From the NCBI GenBank assembly GCA_963969345.1, contig OZ017767.1, positions 7,158,739 to 7,222,738 on the forward strand: a stretch of 64,000 bases of DNA, in the 5' to 3' direction. Shown here piece by piece: positions 1 through 11,744 of this stretch. The notes under the pieces were generated by a model, which worked only from the letters and a program-made list of their open reading frames with translations, made no database searches and was not told where the DNA came from. Within the stretch, counting starts at the first letter, position 1; each line of letters starts with the position of its first letter. Both the position numbers and the translations under genes were made by a program. This stretch comes from Turbatrix aceti (lineage: Eukaryota; Nematoda; Chromadorea; Rhabditida; Panagrolaimidae).

Positions 1-794
1 GCTACGGCATGATGGCGGGATCTTTTCTTGTCTGTATCCCCCTGACCATAATTGCCGGGATAACGAGTTGGATGCAGCGTGACATCTACGACGTCAATTC
101 AGTATGCATGCTGAGGGACGGAGTCACCATCGACGTCCTCAATCTTTTAAGAATCTTCAGAATAGTCAGCAGTCTAATTGTCATTGCTATCTACGCTTAC
201 ATCACCAAGAAGGTGTACAAGGTGGGTCAACGGTCGTCGAAGAACTTATTTTTTATAGTGTTACAATTTTTTTTTTAGATAATGGCAAGTAAATCCAGAA
301 TGACGTCTACCAAAAAGCGCCTCGTGCGCATGACCACTACAGTACTCCTCATTACAGTAAGCCAGTTTGTCATGTTCCTGCTTCCGGATATTTACCTCCT
401 ACACGTCGTTTTTGTCTTGGATCACAGCCTAAACAATTATATTTACTGGTTTTATTTTTCTAATGAGTGCAAAGGTGGGTGGACCTGTCACATGGCATTT
501 TTTTACCATGTTCTATGTAGTATACTCAGTACATAGTGATATTTCCAATTTTTTTCTTTTTTTTGCGACCCATAAAAAAATTTAAAAAAAAGAAGTGCAC
601 TTTTGTTTCCGTTTTTTAAAAAGTATGATGTTTCAGGCCTGGTGAACATCTTCATATTTATCTTCATGCAGAGGGACCTCATCCAAGCAATCCTGCATAA
701 GTTAAAACTTGGCGCTCAACGATCCACGGTCGTCCATATTCCAGGAGCAACTGAAAAGTCCACCGAACGGACCATGCCGCACGTCCTCATCTAA
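1..794 (+). CDS. Seven-transmembrane chemoreceptor-like GPCR, 3' part only
   Basis: The C-terminal part of a serpentine receptor, cut by the left edge. Three exons join in frame: 1-221, 279-474 and 637-794, with a 57-base and a 162-base intron (gtgggt donors, ttttag and tttcag acceptors) and a TAA stop. The peptide holds four hydrophobic segments that I read as TM4 to TM7: one after MMAGSF, one starting LLRIFRIVSS, one starting TTTVLLITVS and one around YIYWFYFSNE. The tail is short and ends in HVLI. The layout resembles nematode srsx-type chemoreceptors, but no subfamily motif is decisive. Such receptors sit in the plasma membrane of sensory cells. Decayed copies of its 3' end follow downstream. 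Confidence 0.7.
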
Positions 795-1439
795 CTAACA
801 CAAGTCAATGTTATCAGGTGTAAATAAATGTTGTATTTGTCTAGTCCGGTAATTATACTATCGTTAATGAGCTGCGCTTTCAAGGGCTTTAAGACAGTTT
901 GAAAAAAAATCAAGTAATTATGTACATACAATATTTTGATGCTTCTTTGTCCACAAAAGCAGTGTTTTTCGCTGTATTTATTAGATTAAACGTCAAAGGA
1001 GAAAAACAAAAAAACGTTGGCAAAAGAAATAAAAAATTACATTTAAAATAGGGTAATAACAAAAATTAAACGTTAGCCATCAGTACTGCTGGTTGTGCAT
1101 TCGCTGCGCTTGCGGAGTGTTCATGACCAAAAACTTCTTCCACGAAATCGTTTTTGTTTTTGACGTTCTGTATTGGAAGATTAACTATATCGTCTTTTAC
1201 GAGAGTTAGACCGTGCCGATTTCGAGAATACGATTTGTGATTCGGTATATATTTATACAACCTTGGATTTATATATATTATATAGTAGTGAAGTGTTCCA
1301 GCGGTTCTCTCTTATAGTCAAACTCGGCTTACAATGATACTTTATCAGTACTGATACAAACAATACAATGACAATGAATAACGTTCGATTGACGCTGCAT
1401 ATAGTAAAATGTAAACATATTGTATATAATAAGTAGATC

Positions 1440-1610
1440 CATAAAATACATATTTATGTATACGCCAACACATTCTAACGCAGAGAAAATGCCAAAACAA
1501 AGCTGCTTGCTGCGCGATCGGCCATCATGAATGCCGGATTTTAACAAGCATTTGATGCGCACACTTGTTTGTAAGTTTTCATTTACGAACCAACCAACAG
1601 CTTGCTTTGT
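1440..1610. repeat. Dispersed repeat, copy A (pair with 3855-4075)
   Basis: The stretch around 1515-1610 (ggccatcatgaatgccgga, catttgatgcgcac, accaaccaacagc) recurs at 3970-4045 with substitutions. Both copies flank the decayed receptor fragments, so the whole 0.7-4.1 kb interval is a rearranged duplicated block. Confidence 0.5.
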
Positions 1611-1689
1611 TTTGCCAACGCTAAATTATAGTAATTTGTATTGTGGTGCGTACAAGTTTGTACCGTGCTTACATTTTTGTGGACAACAT

Positions 1690-2110
1690 TTTTTGCAATT
1701 CATGGTCACTCATATTTCCGGGGTCACCGAAAAATTAATCAAAGAAGTCAATATAAGCAGGAATAAATAAATATGTAAATAACTTTTTAATTAAATTTTT
1801 TGTATGAGTAACAGATTCTTTGTCTAGTCTGGTAATAATTTTGTTAATTAATTCCGCTTTGAATTTGTGTTTTGGATAAGCCAAATATAAAATTTTAGTC
1901 GTGTAGGTAGTTTGATTCTTCTTTGTTGTCCGAAAACAAACATACAGACAGAGATTATAAACGTAATTGTAACATAATTATTTATTACTATCTACATACT
2001 AGTAAGTGTCCTCGTTCTCAAGTGTTGCATTGGAACGTGACTACAAAAAAAAATATGCGTTGGCCGATCAAAATTGCCATCGCCAAAATCATTGCTATCA
2101 GGTGAAAACA
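1690..2110 (+). repeat. Degenerate duplicate of the receptor 3' end, copy 2
   Basis: Bases 1700-1770 still encode VTHISGVTEK in register with VVHIPGATEK of the intact receptor (about 725-760). The following sequence (taaataaat, tttgtctagt, ctggtaataat) matches the receptor 3' flank at 820-880. The block then continues into sequence shared with 2440-2660, such as gtgtaggtagtttgattctt. It looks like a decayed tandem duplication rather than a working gene. Confidence 0.6.
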
Positions 2111-2164
2111 AATTTTGTATGTATTTTGTGCAAACGTTGAATGTTAAAAAAATTATTTACAGTA

Positions 2165-2660
2165 ATTACAATATTTTGTTGTTTCTTTGTCGCTAGAAAC
2201 AAATGCCGTGTTTTTTGCTGCATTTATTGGATCAATAATGGCAATACAGAAATACATACATAACTTAACCTGTATGTTTATTTTGGTGCGTACAAGTTTT
2301 TACCAAGAACACATTTTTGCGGATGGCATTTTTGCGATTTATTTACGGGATCACTTAAAAATTAATCAAAGAAGTCAATGGCAACAGTTGCATGTAAATA
2401 ACTTTTCAATTAATTTTTTTGTACAAGTAACGGATTCTTTGTCTAGTCCGGTAATAATTTTGATAACTAACTCCGATTGTGTTTTGGATAAGCCAAAAAT
2501 AAATTTTAGTCGTGTAGGTAGTTTGATTCTTCTTTGTTGCCTGAGAACAACACAGACAGAGATTACGAACGTTATTGGAACATAATTATTTACTACAACA
2601 CACTAAGTGCTCTCGTCCCCAATTGTTGCATTGGAACGTGGCTACAAAAGTATGCGTCGG
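2165..2660 (+). repeat. Degenerate duplicate of the receptor 3' flank, copy 3
   Basis: The first part (acaatattttg, then tgctgcatttattgga) matches 925-985 downstream of the receptor. The second part (ggtgcgtacaagttt, aaaaattaatcaaagaagtc) matches 1645-1755. The last part (gtgtaggtagtttgattctt, ttgttgcattggaacgtg and surroundings) matches 1905-2040. Coding similarity is largely lost through substitutions and small gaps. Confidence 0.6.
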
Positions 2661-2839
2661 TTGGTCAAAATTGCCTTCGCCACCTGCCCACTGCCGCATG
2701 AGTCATGTAATTTGGACAGCTATATTACCTGAATATATTCATCAGTTACATTCTACGAATCAGCAAAAAAAGGATGAGAAACTAATTCTTATACAGTATC
2801 CCGCAATGTCGGTAGTTTTCTTGCTGTTGCATTGATCAG

Positions 2840-2935
2840 GGTTAAACAACTTTGGAAGAACCGGGTCGTTGTCCTCAGAGCAAATCATGCCATTCGTCCT
2901 CATCAAAGTCAATATTATCAGATGTGCATAAACTA
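2840..2935 (+). pseudogene. Fragment of receptor last exon, copy 4
   Basis: Bases near 2885-2930 (atgccattcgtcctcatc, then gtcaatattatcag) match the final codons and stop region of the intact receptor at about 773-820 (atgccgcacgtcctcatc, gtcaatgttatcag). No open frame with upstream membrane segments is present, so this is a relic. Confidence 0.55.
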
Positions 2936-3238
2936 CATATTTGTAAAGATTTTCATAAACGGTGCACGTAATGTCAAGAAAGTGTTCTTTACTATAAGCC
3001 CTCTAAAGAATTGTAGACATCCAAACTTGACGTTTTTTCTGTTATTTTTACTTCCTGCACAATAAAAAAACAAAACAATACATGATCAACGAGACAAAGT
3101 AAATAAAGATAAAGACGTAAAGATGTAGTACGTTGATCAAGCTTTGGAAATAGACTTGTGCAGGATTGAAAGATCATTGGCTTAAAAAAGGAAAAGCAAT
3201 ATACATAGCATTGAAATATATAAATACATATACACATC

Positions 3239-3427
3239 TCAGATCGGCAGCACCTCTGCCGCCTCGGGGCGCCGAAGGCACTCTGGAAGGAAGTTTCGGA
3301 GCCATTTCAAAATAGCATTCTTCTTCTGGAACATATCGTTCGTTAATTTCGACAAAAAGCCGTAACCTAACGGCTGACGAACATAATGGATGGCCGCGAG
3401 AAGCATGATCCAACCAAATGTAGACGA
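3239..3427 (-). CDS. Orphan 3'-terminal exon of an unidentified membrane protein
   Basis: On the minus strand a good acceptor (tgttttcag) is followed by an open frame starting SSTFGWIMLLAAIHY and ending in AEVLPI and a stop, 62 codons. It has one short hydrophobic stretch and a basic Lys/Arg-containing C-terminal half. I could not find an upstream exon that joins it, so it may be the end of a gene whose other exons I missed, or a decayed fragment. Function unknown. Confidence 0.3.
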   Translation of the reverse strand, partial: SSTFGWIMLLAAIHYVRQPLGYGFLSKLTNDMFQKKNAILKWLRNFLPECLRRPEAAEVLPI

Positions 3428-3854
3428 CTGAAAACAGTTTTCATTTATCATCAAATCGATGTGGCATTAATTTTTTTTCTCTTACGCCATTGCGTGAGAT
3501 CAATGACCTTCGTCTTGTTCACTCTGATTTTACAGGTCGAGTTGCTAATCATCGATAAGCACTCGCGCTTTGCTAATCACTTCAGGATGATTATACATAC
3601 TCGCTTTGATGCTCTCATAAAAGTAATAAACGTCACTAAAATACATTTGCCTTGTTTGACTTATGCAATACATATTTATGTATTTGTGCAAAAAAAATGT
3701 AAAACTTGAGGAAAAAAACTGAAGCTTGAAACTTGATTTTTTATGTAAAATATGAATTTAAATAACTAAAAAAAAAATATTACTTACTTTTATATACATA
3801 TTTCATATTTTATGTGTCGATATTAGCAATATAATTAACCAATATAATGAATAA

Positions 3855-4075
3855 GTTTACATATTTTGGCACTTATAAACGCATTGCAGCACACACACCG
3901 CTTTCTGCGCGAACGCGATCGGCATCCACTCGCCCGTGACTAAAAATAGAAAGGCATGAGTGCGATTGGTCATCATGAATGCTGGATAATTTGAAGAATT
4001 TGATGCGCACTTGTATATTTTTGTAACGTTACGGACCAACAGCATTGACCTGCAATGATTTGCATTCTTGCTCTT
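3855..4075. repeat. Dispersed repeat, copy B (pair with 1440-1610)
   Basis: Partner of the repeat at 1440-1610: ggtcatcatgaatgctgga and aatttgatgcgcactt are shared in the same order. On the minus strand this copy reads as a possible short terminal exon after ctatttttag (TGEWMPIAFAQKAV...), but no joining exon was found. Confidence 0.45.
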
Positions 4076-4084
4076 GCAAACCAT

Positions 4085-4629
4085 TAGCCTAACTTGACTG
4101 TGGTGTGTAAATGCTTACAATGCGCTTATTAGTGTGACATTTGAATCGGCAGGGTTTTTCTGCCGTAATAACATACATACTAGACAATTTTTTGATGCAA
4201 TACGGCTAGTTTGACTCGGACCGCAAATCCAGAAAATTGATGAGTTTTTTGTGATCTGTTCAGAAACTCGGATGGTTCGAACTTGGAATCCATCCGATCG
4301 AACCCTCGATCAGATGATCCGACCGAAATTTCGGATAGCCCCCACTGTAAACAAATCACTTGTATGTGTATTGGGAAAATATTTATCAAACAATTAAAAA
4401 AATTTTTTTTGCGAAACAATCAAGAATACCTCACGCAGAAGACAACTGACAGTTCTAATAAGAAATTATTTTGAGGAAATATGAAAAAAAGTGAATGAAC
4501 CGGTCAACGGTCGAAATACCATTACGCGAATGATTTCAGTAAGTGTACAGAACAAGATGGTGCAGGAGATGGCAAAAATGTCGGTAGAAAGTGTCCCGTG
4601 CCGAAAAAGATGAGCAGCATCTGGCGTTA
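4085..4629. other. No gene seen
   Basis: A/T-rich intergenic sequence between the duplicated block and the 3' end of the BAG2 gene. No supported exon, RNA gene or repeat. Confidence 0.5.
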
Positions 4630-6498
4630 TCACGCTTCGGGGTAGACGATCATTTCTGTGCGCTGAATCTGTTCGACCAGGTGCGCGAGGCGGCGTCGAA
4701 TCTTCTTTTGGTCGTCGGCGGTGCATTCGATGATTCGCGACTGGAATTTCTGATCGACCGGGCCGTTGTCCTCGGGGCAGCACGCATTCATGTACATTTC
4801 AACTGTCTGAAATTTTTTTGTTTTTAGGTGAAAAAAATGGTTTTCAGGTGATTTTACCTCTTTGGACGCGGTGAGGTTGTCCTTCATCTTGTTGATGACC
4901 CCGTCGATGAGTTTGTTGACTTCAGCGAGCGCCTGTGCTTGTTCGGGATTTCTAGGCGTGGATACAGCGACTTCAACGGCCTTGCATCGTTTAAGAATGC
5001 GTTCGGCAGTCGCTTCGATATCTTCGCGGTCGCTGCTGCCAAGCCGGAAAATGTCGGCATTGAGTCTGACGTTGGCGAGAGTTTCAAGGATGGATTCCTT
5101 CTCGCTTTCAAGCCTTGCCGCGATCTCGCGCAACTCTTCCACCTGTCGTTCAGCTTCGTCGAGGATGTTTACGAGCTGTTCAGCAGCACCGGCGTCGATG
5201 GAGGTCTTTTTCTCGGACGCAAAAGCGACGCGGCGATTTTTGGAGACCTTCGGAGAGGGTGGCTGGGGTCCTGGCTGGCTTTCTGGGAGGACCTGGCCCG
5301 GCTCGGAAGATTCGCTTGAGATCGAAGCGGTTTCTGGCACTTGGGCGGGTGGAGGCATCGGAATCGGCACCTGCGAAGGATGGATTTCAGACTGAACAGG
5401 TGGCGAAGGCGGTTTGGGCACAAAAGTCGGCGGAGGAGGTGCGTGGGTGGTTTTCACGCTCTCGACCCGGATTCTGGGTTCATGAGCAACGCCGATGTTG
5501 GTTACGTTGGGTGAATCTTTGGGGTAGATGATATTGGCACGATCAGGATTGAGCTGACCGTTGCTGTAGTTACTGGTCGCGTTGTTGATCTCGACTGCGC
5601 CCCGGGGAGAAGGCTGCAAGGCAAAGAGGATTACTCACAGTCATCTGCGTTAAAAATAAAAATAACACTCCCGCAAAGTTCTGGTTTGGTCTCGTGATTT
5701 TTTTCACGTGAAAGAAAAAAACAAAACAAATTCCGTCAATTAGTATTTAGCAAAATATTTTTTTGCTTCGCTTTGCTTTGCTTCAGTCATCAAAAACAAA
5801 AGTCTTTGTAATCGCCGGTGCAAACAAGAAATGAAAAATTCCTTTCGTTCGTTCGTTTGTAAAAAAAAATCTCGTCGACGCCCAAAAAAATTGATTGACG
5901 GCCGGGTGATTAGACTTCATCGATTTCACCCGGGAAATCAGTTATTTAGTATAATTGTAAACAAACTAACCTTCTTAGGCTGCTCCTGCTGTTGTTGCTG
6001 CTGCTGTGGTTGCTGACGTGGATTGGGCGAAGGACCCCTGTTTGACGGCGAAGTCGAAATATTAACCGGGATCACGCGCTCCTGACCCATCGGTTGCTGG
6101 GGCTGTTGAGGGGGCGAAGCGGAGCCATTCTGCGGATTCGGTTGCTGCTGCTGATCCTTGCGTGGCATCTGTGGCGACCGAGCAGGTGGGCGTCGAGGCA
6201 GAGAACCGAAAGGGCGAGAGCCAAAATCGTCATGGAAAAAGTCGTCAAAGTTCAGGCCATTGGATGACCCGAAATGCCGAATGTTTGGTCGCTGAAAGCG
6301 TTCGTCATTGGATTCCGGTCGCTGGAAACGATCGTCATTGAATTCCGGTCGCTGGAAGCGTTCGTCGGTGAATTCCGGCCGCGGGAAAGTCCGGGCGTTG
6401 TCAAAGTCAGCTTGATGATCGTACATGAATGGATCCTCGACAAAATTTGTGCGTGGAAGTCTGCCTGTTCCGAACCTTAAATAAAAAATGTTAGACAT
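4630..6498 (-). CDS. unc-23: BAG2-family co-chaperone (UNC-23-like)
   Basis: A nucleotide-exchange co-chaperone for Hsp70, related to vertebrate BAG2 and to nematode UNC-23, which protects body-wall muscle attachment. Exons: 6498-5971, 5613-4858 and 4806-4630, all phase 0, about 486 residues. The N-terminal third is rich in Gln and Pro and has three copies of a repeat like RPEFNDDRFQ. A proline-rich linker follows. The C-terminal half is BAG2-like: a coiled coil (EQLVNILDEAERQVEELREI), a helix with STPRNPEQAQALAEV, then the family motif GPVDQKFQS and DDQKKIRRRLAHLVEQI. The 51-base second intron has no stop in frame. The first ATG is uncertain: 6498 follows no clear upstream exon, and an acceptor-like ttatttaag at 6476 would allow an earlier exon. 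Confidence 0.88.
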
Positions 6499-6845
6499 CA
6501 CAAATTCCCCACAGCCCAACTGATAAGGATAATGATAAGCACAAGTGAAAAAATGAATAATTGCGTTGACAAAAAAAAACTAAAAAATCACTATGATAAC
6601 GCCCGCGGCGCTGGCTGCTACGACAATTTTTTGATCGTAAATAAAAAAAATACGATGAAGACGACCAACCAACCTTCGCTCACTCATTGTGATTGATTCT
6701 GGGGTGGTGGGCTGTGTATCAGGGCGTGGTACTGATAAATATGTACTATCTAGAAGTGTCCGTGTTCGCCTGGGCGCGGTGAAGCAGTCTCAGTCAGTCT
6801 ACAAAGCAACAACGTAGAAAATCGCATGCGTCATCATCACGATCC

Positions 6846-6872
6846 TTGTACCTGCTAAGTAGGCAGGTACAA
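6846..6872. repeat. Perfect 10-bp inverted repeat
   Basis: Arms ttgtacctgc (6846-6855) and gcaggtacaa (6863-6872) are exact reverse complements around taagtag. It lies about 350 bases upstream of the first assigned BAG2 exon. It could be a small hairpin or a dimeric protein site. Confidence 0.6.
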
Positions 6873-9770
6873 CGATGTACAACATACACACAAACACGGC
6901 GCGCGCGAAAAAAAATGTTAAAGTTACAAACAAAAGACAAAAACAGAAAAACAGTGAGCCGGGCCCTCCCCGGTGGCGAAAATGGATGAATCATCGCTCG
7001 CCGATACATACACGCGAACAACAAAAGTTTATGCAAACACGTGGGGAAACATGCACAAAAAATGCAAACCCCGGATTATCCAAACCGTCTCCGATCGAAC
7101 CCATAAGTCAATTTGAAGTGAAAAAAAAATGGTTGATTGCGGACAGGTTTGTTCGTAAAAAAACGTTTTGAAGCCACAAGCGTTTTGAGCTCATCGCAGA
7201 TCGTAAATAATGCATACATACATACATTTATCGCTTTGTCGGCGACTTTTTAACTGTATCGTAAAATATTATGCGATTGCTGAGAATCTTCAATATTCAA
7301 TCGTAAATCGAAGCCATCATTTTTTTTGAAAAAAAATGAATAAAGTTGATCAGAGGTCAATCGACATCGTAGCGCTGCAAAAATGAATAAAAGATGCTTT
7401 CAAAGATTTCTTTGAGTGGTTAATTCCGCGGTAGACAGAACAGGAGAGGCGATTGATTCACCTGTACAGGTACTCGATCGATGAATATGCATACGTAATT
7501 GGGCGTCGTCTCGGAAGATAGCGTCAATCAAAAAAAATCAAGCTTCCCCCAAAAAAAGGTAATGTTCCAGCAAACAGAAAATCAAGCAAGCGTCAATCAC
7601 GATTTTTTTATATATTTAATTTCATCAACGCGGTCCACAATAAATCAGGTGAACAGGTGAGCAACCAAACGCGGATTCTTCCTCGGTCTTGGTCCGAGTC
7701 AATAATGACACTTACTTTTTTTTTCTTTCCTCTTTTCCCCTATGGCTCCTGCACGCATATACAACAACTTTTGCGCACCATCGTCCGTTGTCCGTCGTCC
7801 ACGCGCACGGGTTGATTGAAATTTTATTTGAAAAACGAAAAAGACAGGAGTGGCGCGACCTGCCCGGTTCTGTCGCCGACCGCCAACGACAGACGATACT
7901 AACGACAGCAACCAGGGCCCTGGCAGACAAAATTCCCAAATTCCCGCTGGGTGTCTTTTTTCTCGATGAAAGAAACGAGAAAATAAATAAATGCATACAT
8001 AAATGCGCAAGCAAACTAGAGTTTTTTGGTCATCAAATCGATCGCGGTCAAGTCAAAGGAGGAGAAGAGAAAATCTTGCTGCAGGGCACGCGTAAAAAGG
8101 TATATGTAAAGTCGAGACTGAAAATCAAAAAGCCGAATGAAGGCCCTAAAATCATCGTTTTTGCGGTTTTGTAAACCCCAACCGCAGTTACGAAAGTTCT
8201 GGGACCTTCCGGTAAGTTCGAGAACTACCTGGAACGAAACCCTGTGGGCCTGCGGGGGAGACAAAAGACAACCCTAATGACTCACTCACTCCCCTGGGTC
8301 GCACGGCGCATGTTTGCATGCATGAAAAACAGGGTCACCGGTGATGATGACAGTCGTTGTGCTGCACGTTATCTTCCAGCGAGCGCCCCGGGGAATGCGA
8401 ATTATCAGTTCGACAATGATTGGAATGTGCATCGCATCCGGACGAAGCACGCCACTCCGATTGTCTAAGTCTGTTTAAGTCTAAGCCCCAGGCAGCAGCT
8501 GTCAAGCGAGCTTGTCGGCGGTGATCGAAGATCACGGAAATTAGACAGACGTCATCGAAATCAAAATCGGTTGTCAACAAAAAAAGTAGTACGTATACTA
8601 AATGTCGGGTAAACAAGGTAAACACGATTGTTGTACACATCCATCGATGTCATCTGCACACATGTGTATGTATCGCGTTTAACAAAGAAGATCAGAAGTC
8701 GCTAGTACATATTTTTTTTAGTCCGGAGAAATAAATAAAATGGGGTCGACGAGACAAAAATCACGTAAAACAACGAACAACGGTTCTGATTTTGACTATT
8801 AACGCTCGGGAAAAAAACGAGAAAACAAACCGGGATTTCAGAACCACTTTTTTTTTCTGGGAGAAGAATCGAAATGCAACATGCAATATGACACCTTTTC
8901 AAAGAGAACAAAAAAAAACTCCGTGCACCAGAAAAAAAAGTATGAAAAAAAAAATGTCATTGCCTGCCTGCAAACCGCATTCCGGCCGTCAAGTCAAGTA
9001 AGGACATGGAGGATCGAGGACAAAACACGAAATAAATAGATAGATATTTAATTGGTCTGTCGACCAGCGCGAAGCCAGCACAATAAGCTGTCTCCAAGTG
9101 ATTGCCTTCGTCGGGGGGAGCATTGCGAAATAAATATGTATTTCCGGTTTGATGGGGGAAATCGGGCTCATCGACCGCCTCCCTCCCTGGTCCCCATCCG
9201 GCTGGGCAGGAGAAGGGGGGTTTCATGTTGACTTTTGGGGTCGAGTGCCACTTGGAAACCACTTGTTCGGCGTGAGGTTTGCTTCGGCGTGTGTATCTGT
9301 TGGGTTCCAAAAAAAAGAGGAGAAAGGGTAATAAAAAAAGCTTTTTGCAATCGAACTCGAAAAAATAAGAAAAAAAGCACCTGCGAGGGAAAAATATACG
9401 AAAACGATCCTAACGAACAGTGTTTGTTATTTTGCAGGAAAATTCACCAACAACACGCGTGGAAGAAGAAGAATAATAGGTACACGCGCGATTTTTTTGT
9501 CTCTTTCAACGAGTCACACGTATGTACGTAAAAAAACAACAAAAAAGCTTGTACTTAACATTAGTCTCGCGGGATTGCAATCTGCTCGTCGACAACGACA
9601 ACGACAACGACAACCAAACCAACCGGTGCAGTAACAAGTGTTTACCCGGGAACAAAACAAAAAGCGTCTGTCTAGGTAGGAAAAAAAGCAAAAAAAAGCA
9701 AGCGTTGCTCTCGACGACGAATCTTTCCTATCCACGGCGACGTAAGCTGCGGTGCAAACATCCGTCTAAT

Positions 9771-9807
9771 CGAATACAAAACGATAATCACTACCGTTTT
9801 GTATTCG
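9771..9807. repeat. Perfect 13-bp inverted repeat (hairpin)
   Basis: Arms cgaatacaaaacg (9771-9783) and cgttttgtattcg (9795-9807) are exact reverse complements around an 11-base loop. Just downstream lies gggggccatggggcccc, itself nearly palindromic. No gene is assigned nearby. Confidence 0.7.
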
Positions 9808-11399
9808 GGCACCGGGGGCCATGGGGCCCCGTGTTAGAGCAAAACTACCGCGGTGTCACCTGGGCCACCACCGCGCAATTTGCAATCAAAGCAGGCATCA
9901 AAAAACACTCGTTTGTTTGCAGAATTTGTAAAAATGCTTTTTTTGAGTCTTTCTGGATGCTAAAAACTTTTTTGAGGTCGAGAGGGGTGCAAACGAGCGA
10001 GACGCATCCAGGTGCTTGACAGCGAGCGCGTAATAAATAGCGAATCAGTCGTCGGATTATCATATTTAACAAACAGTGATTCATTCATCCACGAAGACGG
10101 CTTCAACAACTTCCCACGCGCGTTGCGTTCGGAAGGCTTTCAAAGTTTTTTACCTGCCATTAACATAAGCCTGAGTTTGTTTCCTCGGTTTCTCTGTTTA
10201 CAAATAAATATTTAAATCGTGGATCGAGGGTTGGGGGTCAAAGTAGAGTAATGTCAAAAAAGCTAAACACCTGTGGGAAAGAAGGGGAAGTGCTGAGAGG
10301 TGCGTCAGCCGCGTGGGAGGATGACTGCAATGATCACCGAGGAACGAACACAAATTAAAGAATATGTACATAAATAAATGATGGGAAAGATCGGGACAAG
10401 GCTACGTGTGACTGACTGAGCGGACACTATAGACTATGGGATTTTTAAAGAAGGAAAAGCGTCAGGTGAATTAAGCATCGATCGACGTGAACAAAAAACC
10501 ACGACAAACCAAAATTAAAGACAACAGACATAAAAATCATTACAAAATGTTGACGCGTGATATTTGAAATTGAGCGGCCATAAAAAGCGAACAAATGACC
10601 ACAAAACGACAAAACAGCCAGCCAAGGACTTGAAAATTGTAAAGTGTCATGAAAGAGGACCGAAGACAGCTGAATGCGGCTAATTAGCGCTCTTCAAAAG
10701 GATCCAGGCTAGTTATCCAATTTTTGTCCGCCATCTGTGTATTTTTCGAAAAATGCTGTTTTTTTGTTCAAAAATATTATAGAATAGAAAATTGACGTTT
10801 GAAGTTGTTTTCATGAATTGTCAATTGCCTGCGACAAGTATCCACGTTTTTGTAATTTCTACAAAGTGATTTTGGACCATCAAAAATTCTTTGATCGTCA
10901 AAAAAGAGAAAATTGTTTGAAAAAAAAATTTTTTTTTTGAACATGAAAAAATTATCATATGAAATGCGGGAATTTATTTATTTGTAGATTGCTTTCCATG
11001 TTTTTTTTACGTATTTTTGACTGCCAAAAATTTCTCGACAAAGAAAACTGATCATATTTTGTTTTTTTGTCTGAAAATTGAAAATTTTAATTTAAAAAGT
11101 CTGAAGTTGTATATGTATACGTGCACGTTTTCATGGATCGTCCATTGCCTGCCACATTTTTCAATATTCTTCAAACTGATTTTTGACCACCAAAAATTTC
11201 ACTGCCACGCTCGAGCTCGAAAAGAAGGCTGACCATCATCGATTTCATTGCATGCACCTGCAGGTCGCCTATGTAGTCCACCACTCTTCCCAAAACCCGT
11301 ATCCCGTGCCCCCCTGATATGATAACCCACTTACATGCCTTCAAATAAGAGTCCACCACCAATCCCGCCGGTCACACGACTTCAAACAACGTCTTCGAG

Positions 11400-11744
11400 A
11401 TGAACGCTCTGCGCCTGACGCTTTGCGTCGTTGCTCTCCTGCTTGTCGGCGTTTTTGCCCAGGTGAGTTAGCCTACCTGCCTGCACCCACCTTGACTGGT
11501 TTTTATGGTTTTTTTTCTATTTCAGGCCCCAAAGAAGCCCCCGGGATTCCCCCACAACATGTTGCCAAATGTTGACTGGCGCAACCTCAAAAAGACGCCG
11601 TACGAGAATTTGCCCACCTGGGCCCGTCGCGGTAACGACAACTTCAACAAGCAGTTCAACCAGAAGGAGTACCGCGCCAACAAGGCACGCTACCGCGCAA
11701 TCCTCGAGCGTCGTGATCAGGAACGCGATGCCCGGAGGGGTTAG
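11400..11744 (+). CDS. Small secreted basic protein, 93 residues
   Basis: Two exons, 11400-11462 and 11526-11744, joined in phase 0 across a 63-base intron (gtgagt ... tttcag). The first exon is almost exactly a signal peptide: MNALRLTLCVVALLLVGVFA, cleaved probably after Ala20. The mature part starts QAPKKPPGFPHNML, is rich in Arg, Asn and Lys, has no cysteines and ends RDARRG. There is no array of GR/GKR-flanked repeats, so it is not a typical neuropeptide precursor; a single ARRG (residues about 54-57) could still be a processing site. An AATAAA cluster follows at about 11837-11855. I do not recognise the family. Confidence 0.72.

Larger units (their letters stand above)
6520..11399. other. 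Long interval without supported genes
   Basis: About 4.9 kb between the 5' side of the BAG2 gene and the secreted-protein gene. Short open frames occur on both strands but lack consistent splice sites, domain similarity or biased composition. The sequence holds many A runs, two perfect hairpins (listed separately) and probably the regulatory DNA or 5' untranslated exons of the BAG2 gene. I found no tRNA or other RNA gene. Confidence 0.5.

Noticed and set aside
1066..1260. Minus-strand frame of 64 codons after the receptor gene
   Set aside because: It begins with TTG, has no convincing acceptor or partner exon and no recognisable domain.
4220..4350. tRNA-like segment (ggttcgaactt)
   Set aside because: No acceptor or anticodon stem can be formed around it.
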